From assembly GCA_013693915.1 (NCBI GenBank), contig CP059264.1, positions 611,811-618,665 of the forward strand: a DNA stretch of 6,855 nt, in the 5' to 3' direction. The notes under the pieces are model-generated. The model did not search any database. It was not told the origin of the DNA and saw nothing but the letters and a program-made list of their open reading frames with translations. Every line of letters begins with the position of its first letter. Within the stretch, counting starts at the first letter, position 1. The DNA is from Dechloromonas sp. (lineage in GTDB: Bacteria > Pseudomonadota > Gammaproteobacteria > Burkholderiales > Rhodocyclaceae). The translations under genes and the position numbers were made by a program. Shown in pieces: positions 5,974 through 6,855 of the stretch.

Positions 5974-6016
5974 CGCCCGCGCGTCAGGCGCGGAAACCAA
6001 CGTATCAGAACAGAAA

Positions 6017-6853
<837 letters not shown>

Positions 6854-6855
6854 CA

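Larger units (their letters stand above)
5468..5999. repeat. About 530-bp imperfect palindromic element inserted between urtD and urtE
   Basis: A left arm (about 5468-5664) is repeated inverted as a right arm (about 5801-5999) around a centre of about 136 bp. Matching blocks include 5471-5490 with 5976-5995 (20 bases exact), the ACTTTCTTTG hairpin blocks at 5493-5520 and 5946-5973, 5566-5580 with 5886-5900 (15 bases exact), 5593-5632 with 5834-5874 (near-identical) and 5652-5664 with 5801-5813 (13 bases exact). Open frames crossing it on both strands give near-identical translations because of the symmetry, and they resemble no protein family. From memory, the TTTTCTTTGGCTACTTTCTTTGG motif is spread through beta- and gammaproteobacterial genomes and is often mis-annotated as small hypothetical proteins. 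No transposase or clear target duplication is visible. It accounts for essentially all of the 579-bp urtD-urtE gap. Confidence 0.85.

Overview
This is a GC-rich window in which every gene reads on the minus strand. It holds the end of a urea-uptake operon joined to most of a urease operon. In transcription order (right to left) it carries urtD, urtE, a hemerythrin-like gene, ureD, ureA, ureB, ureC, an EmrE-like small multidrug resistance (SMR) gene, and the 5' part of ureE, which runs off the left edge. The split urease subunits (about 100, 101 and 568 residues), the Urt transporter next to urease, the codon use and the repeats suggest a betaproteobacterium, perhaps Rhodocyclales-like (Dechloromonas, Azonexus, Thauera or relatives). 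That placement is inference from general resemblance, not from a search.

Layout. Positions 6853-6017 encode UrtD and 5437-4745 encode UrtE, the two ATPases of the high-affinity urea ABC transporter. They are separated by 579 bp without a credible gene. That gap is filled by a roughly 530-bp imperfect palindrome (about 5468-5999) with arms of about 200 bp. Positions 4578-4055 encode a hemerythrin-like protein with all seven metal-ligand positions recognisable, broken by one apparent 1-nt deletion. Positions 3893-3029 encode UreD, broken by two apparent 1-nt deletions. Positions 3015-2713 (ureA), 2699-2394 (ureB) and 2288-582 (ureC) encode the three structural subunits, and all urease active-site residues are present in UreC. 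ureB and ureC are separated by a second, shorter palindromic repeat built from CGCAGAT units (2309-2378). Positions 574-242 encode a 110-residue EmrE-like SMR transporter, and ureE starts 4 bp after it.

How the genes work together. UrtD and UrtE energise urea import (UrtA, UrtB and UrtC would lie beyond the right edge). UreABC hydrolyses urea to ammonia and carbamate. UreD and UreE help load nickel into the UreC active site (UreF and UreG would be expected beyond the left edge). The hemerythrin and the SMR transporter are the two accessory passengers and the most interesting functional questions. No tRNA, rRNA, CRISPR array or transposase gene was seen. All three frame breaks can be repaired by adding one base at a short homopolymer, so sequencing or assembly error is at least as likely as real gene decay.
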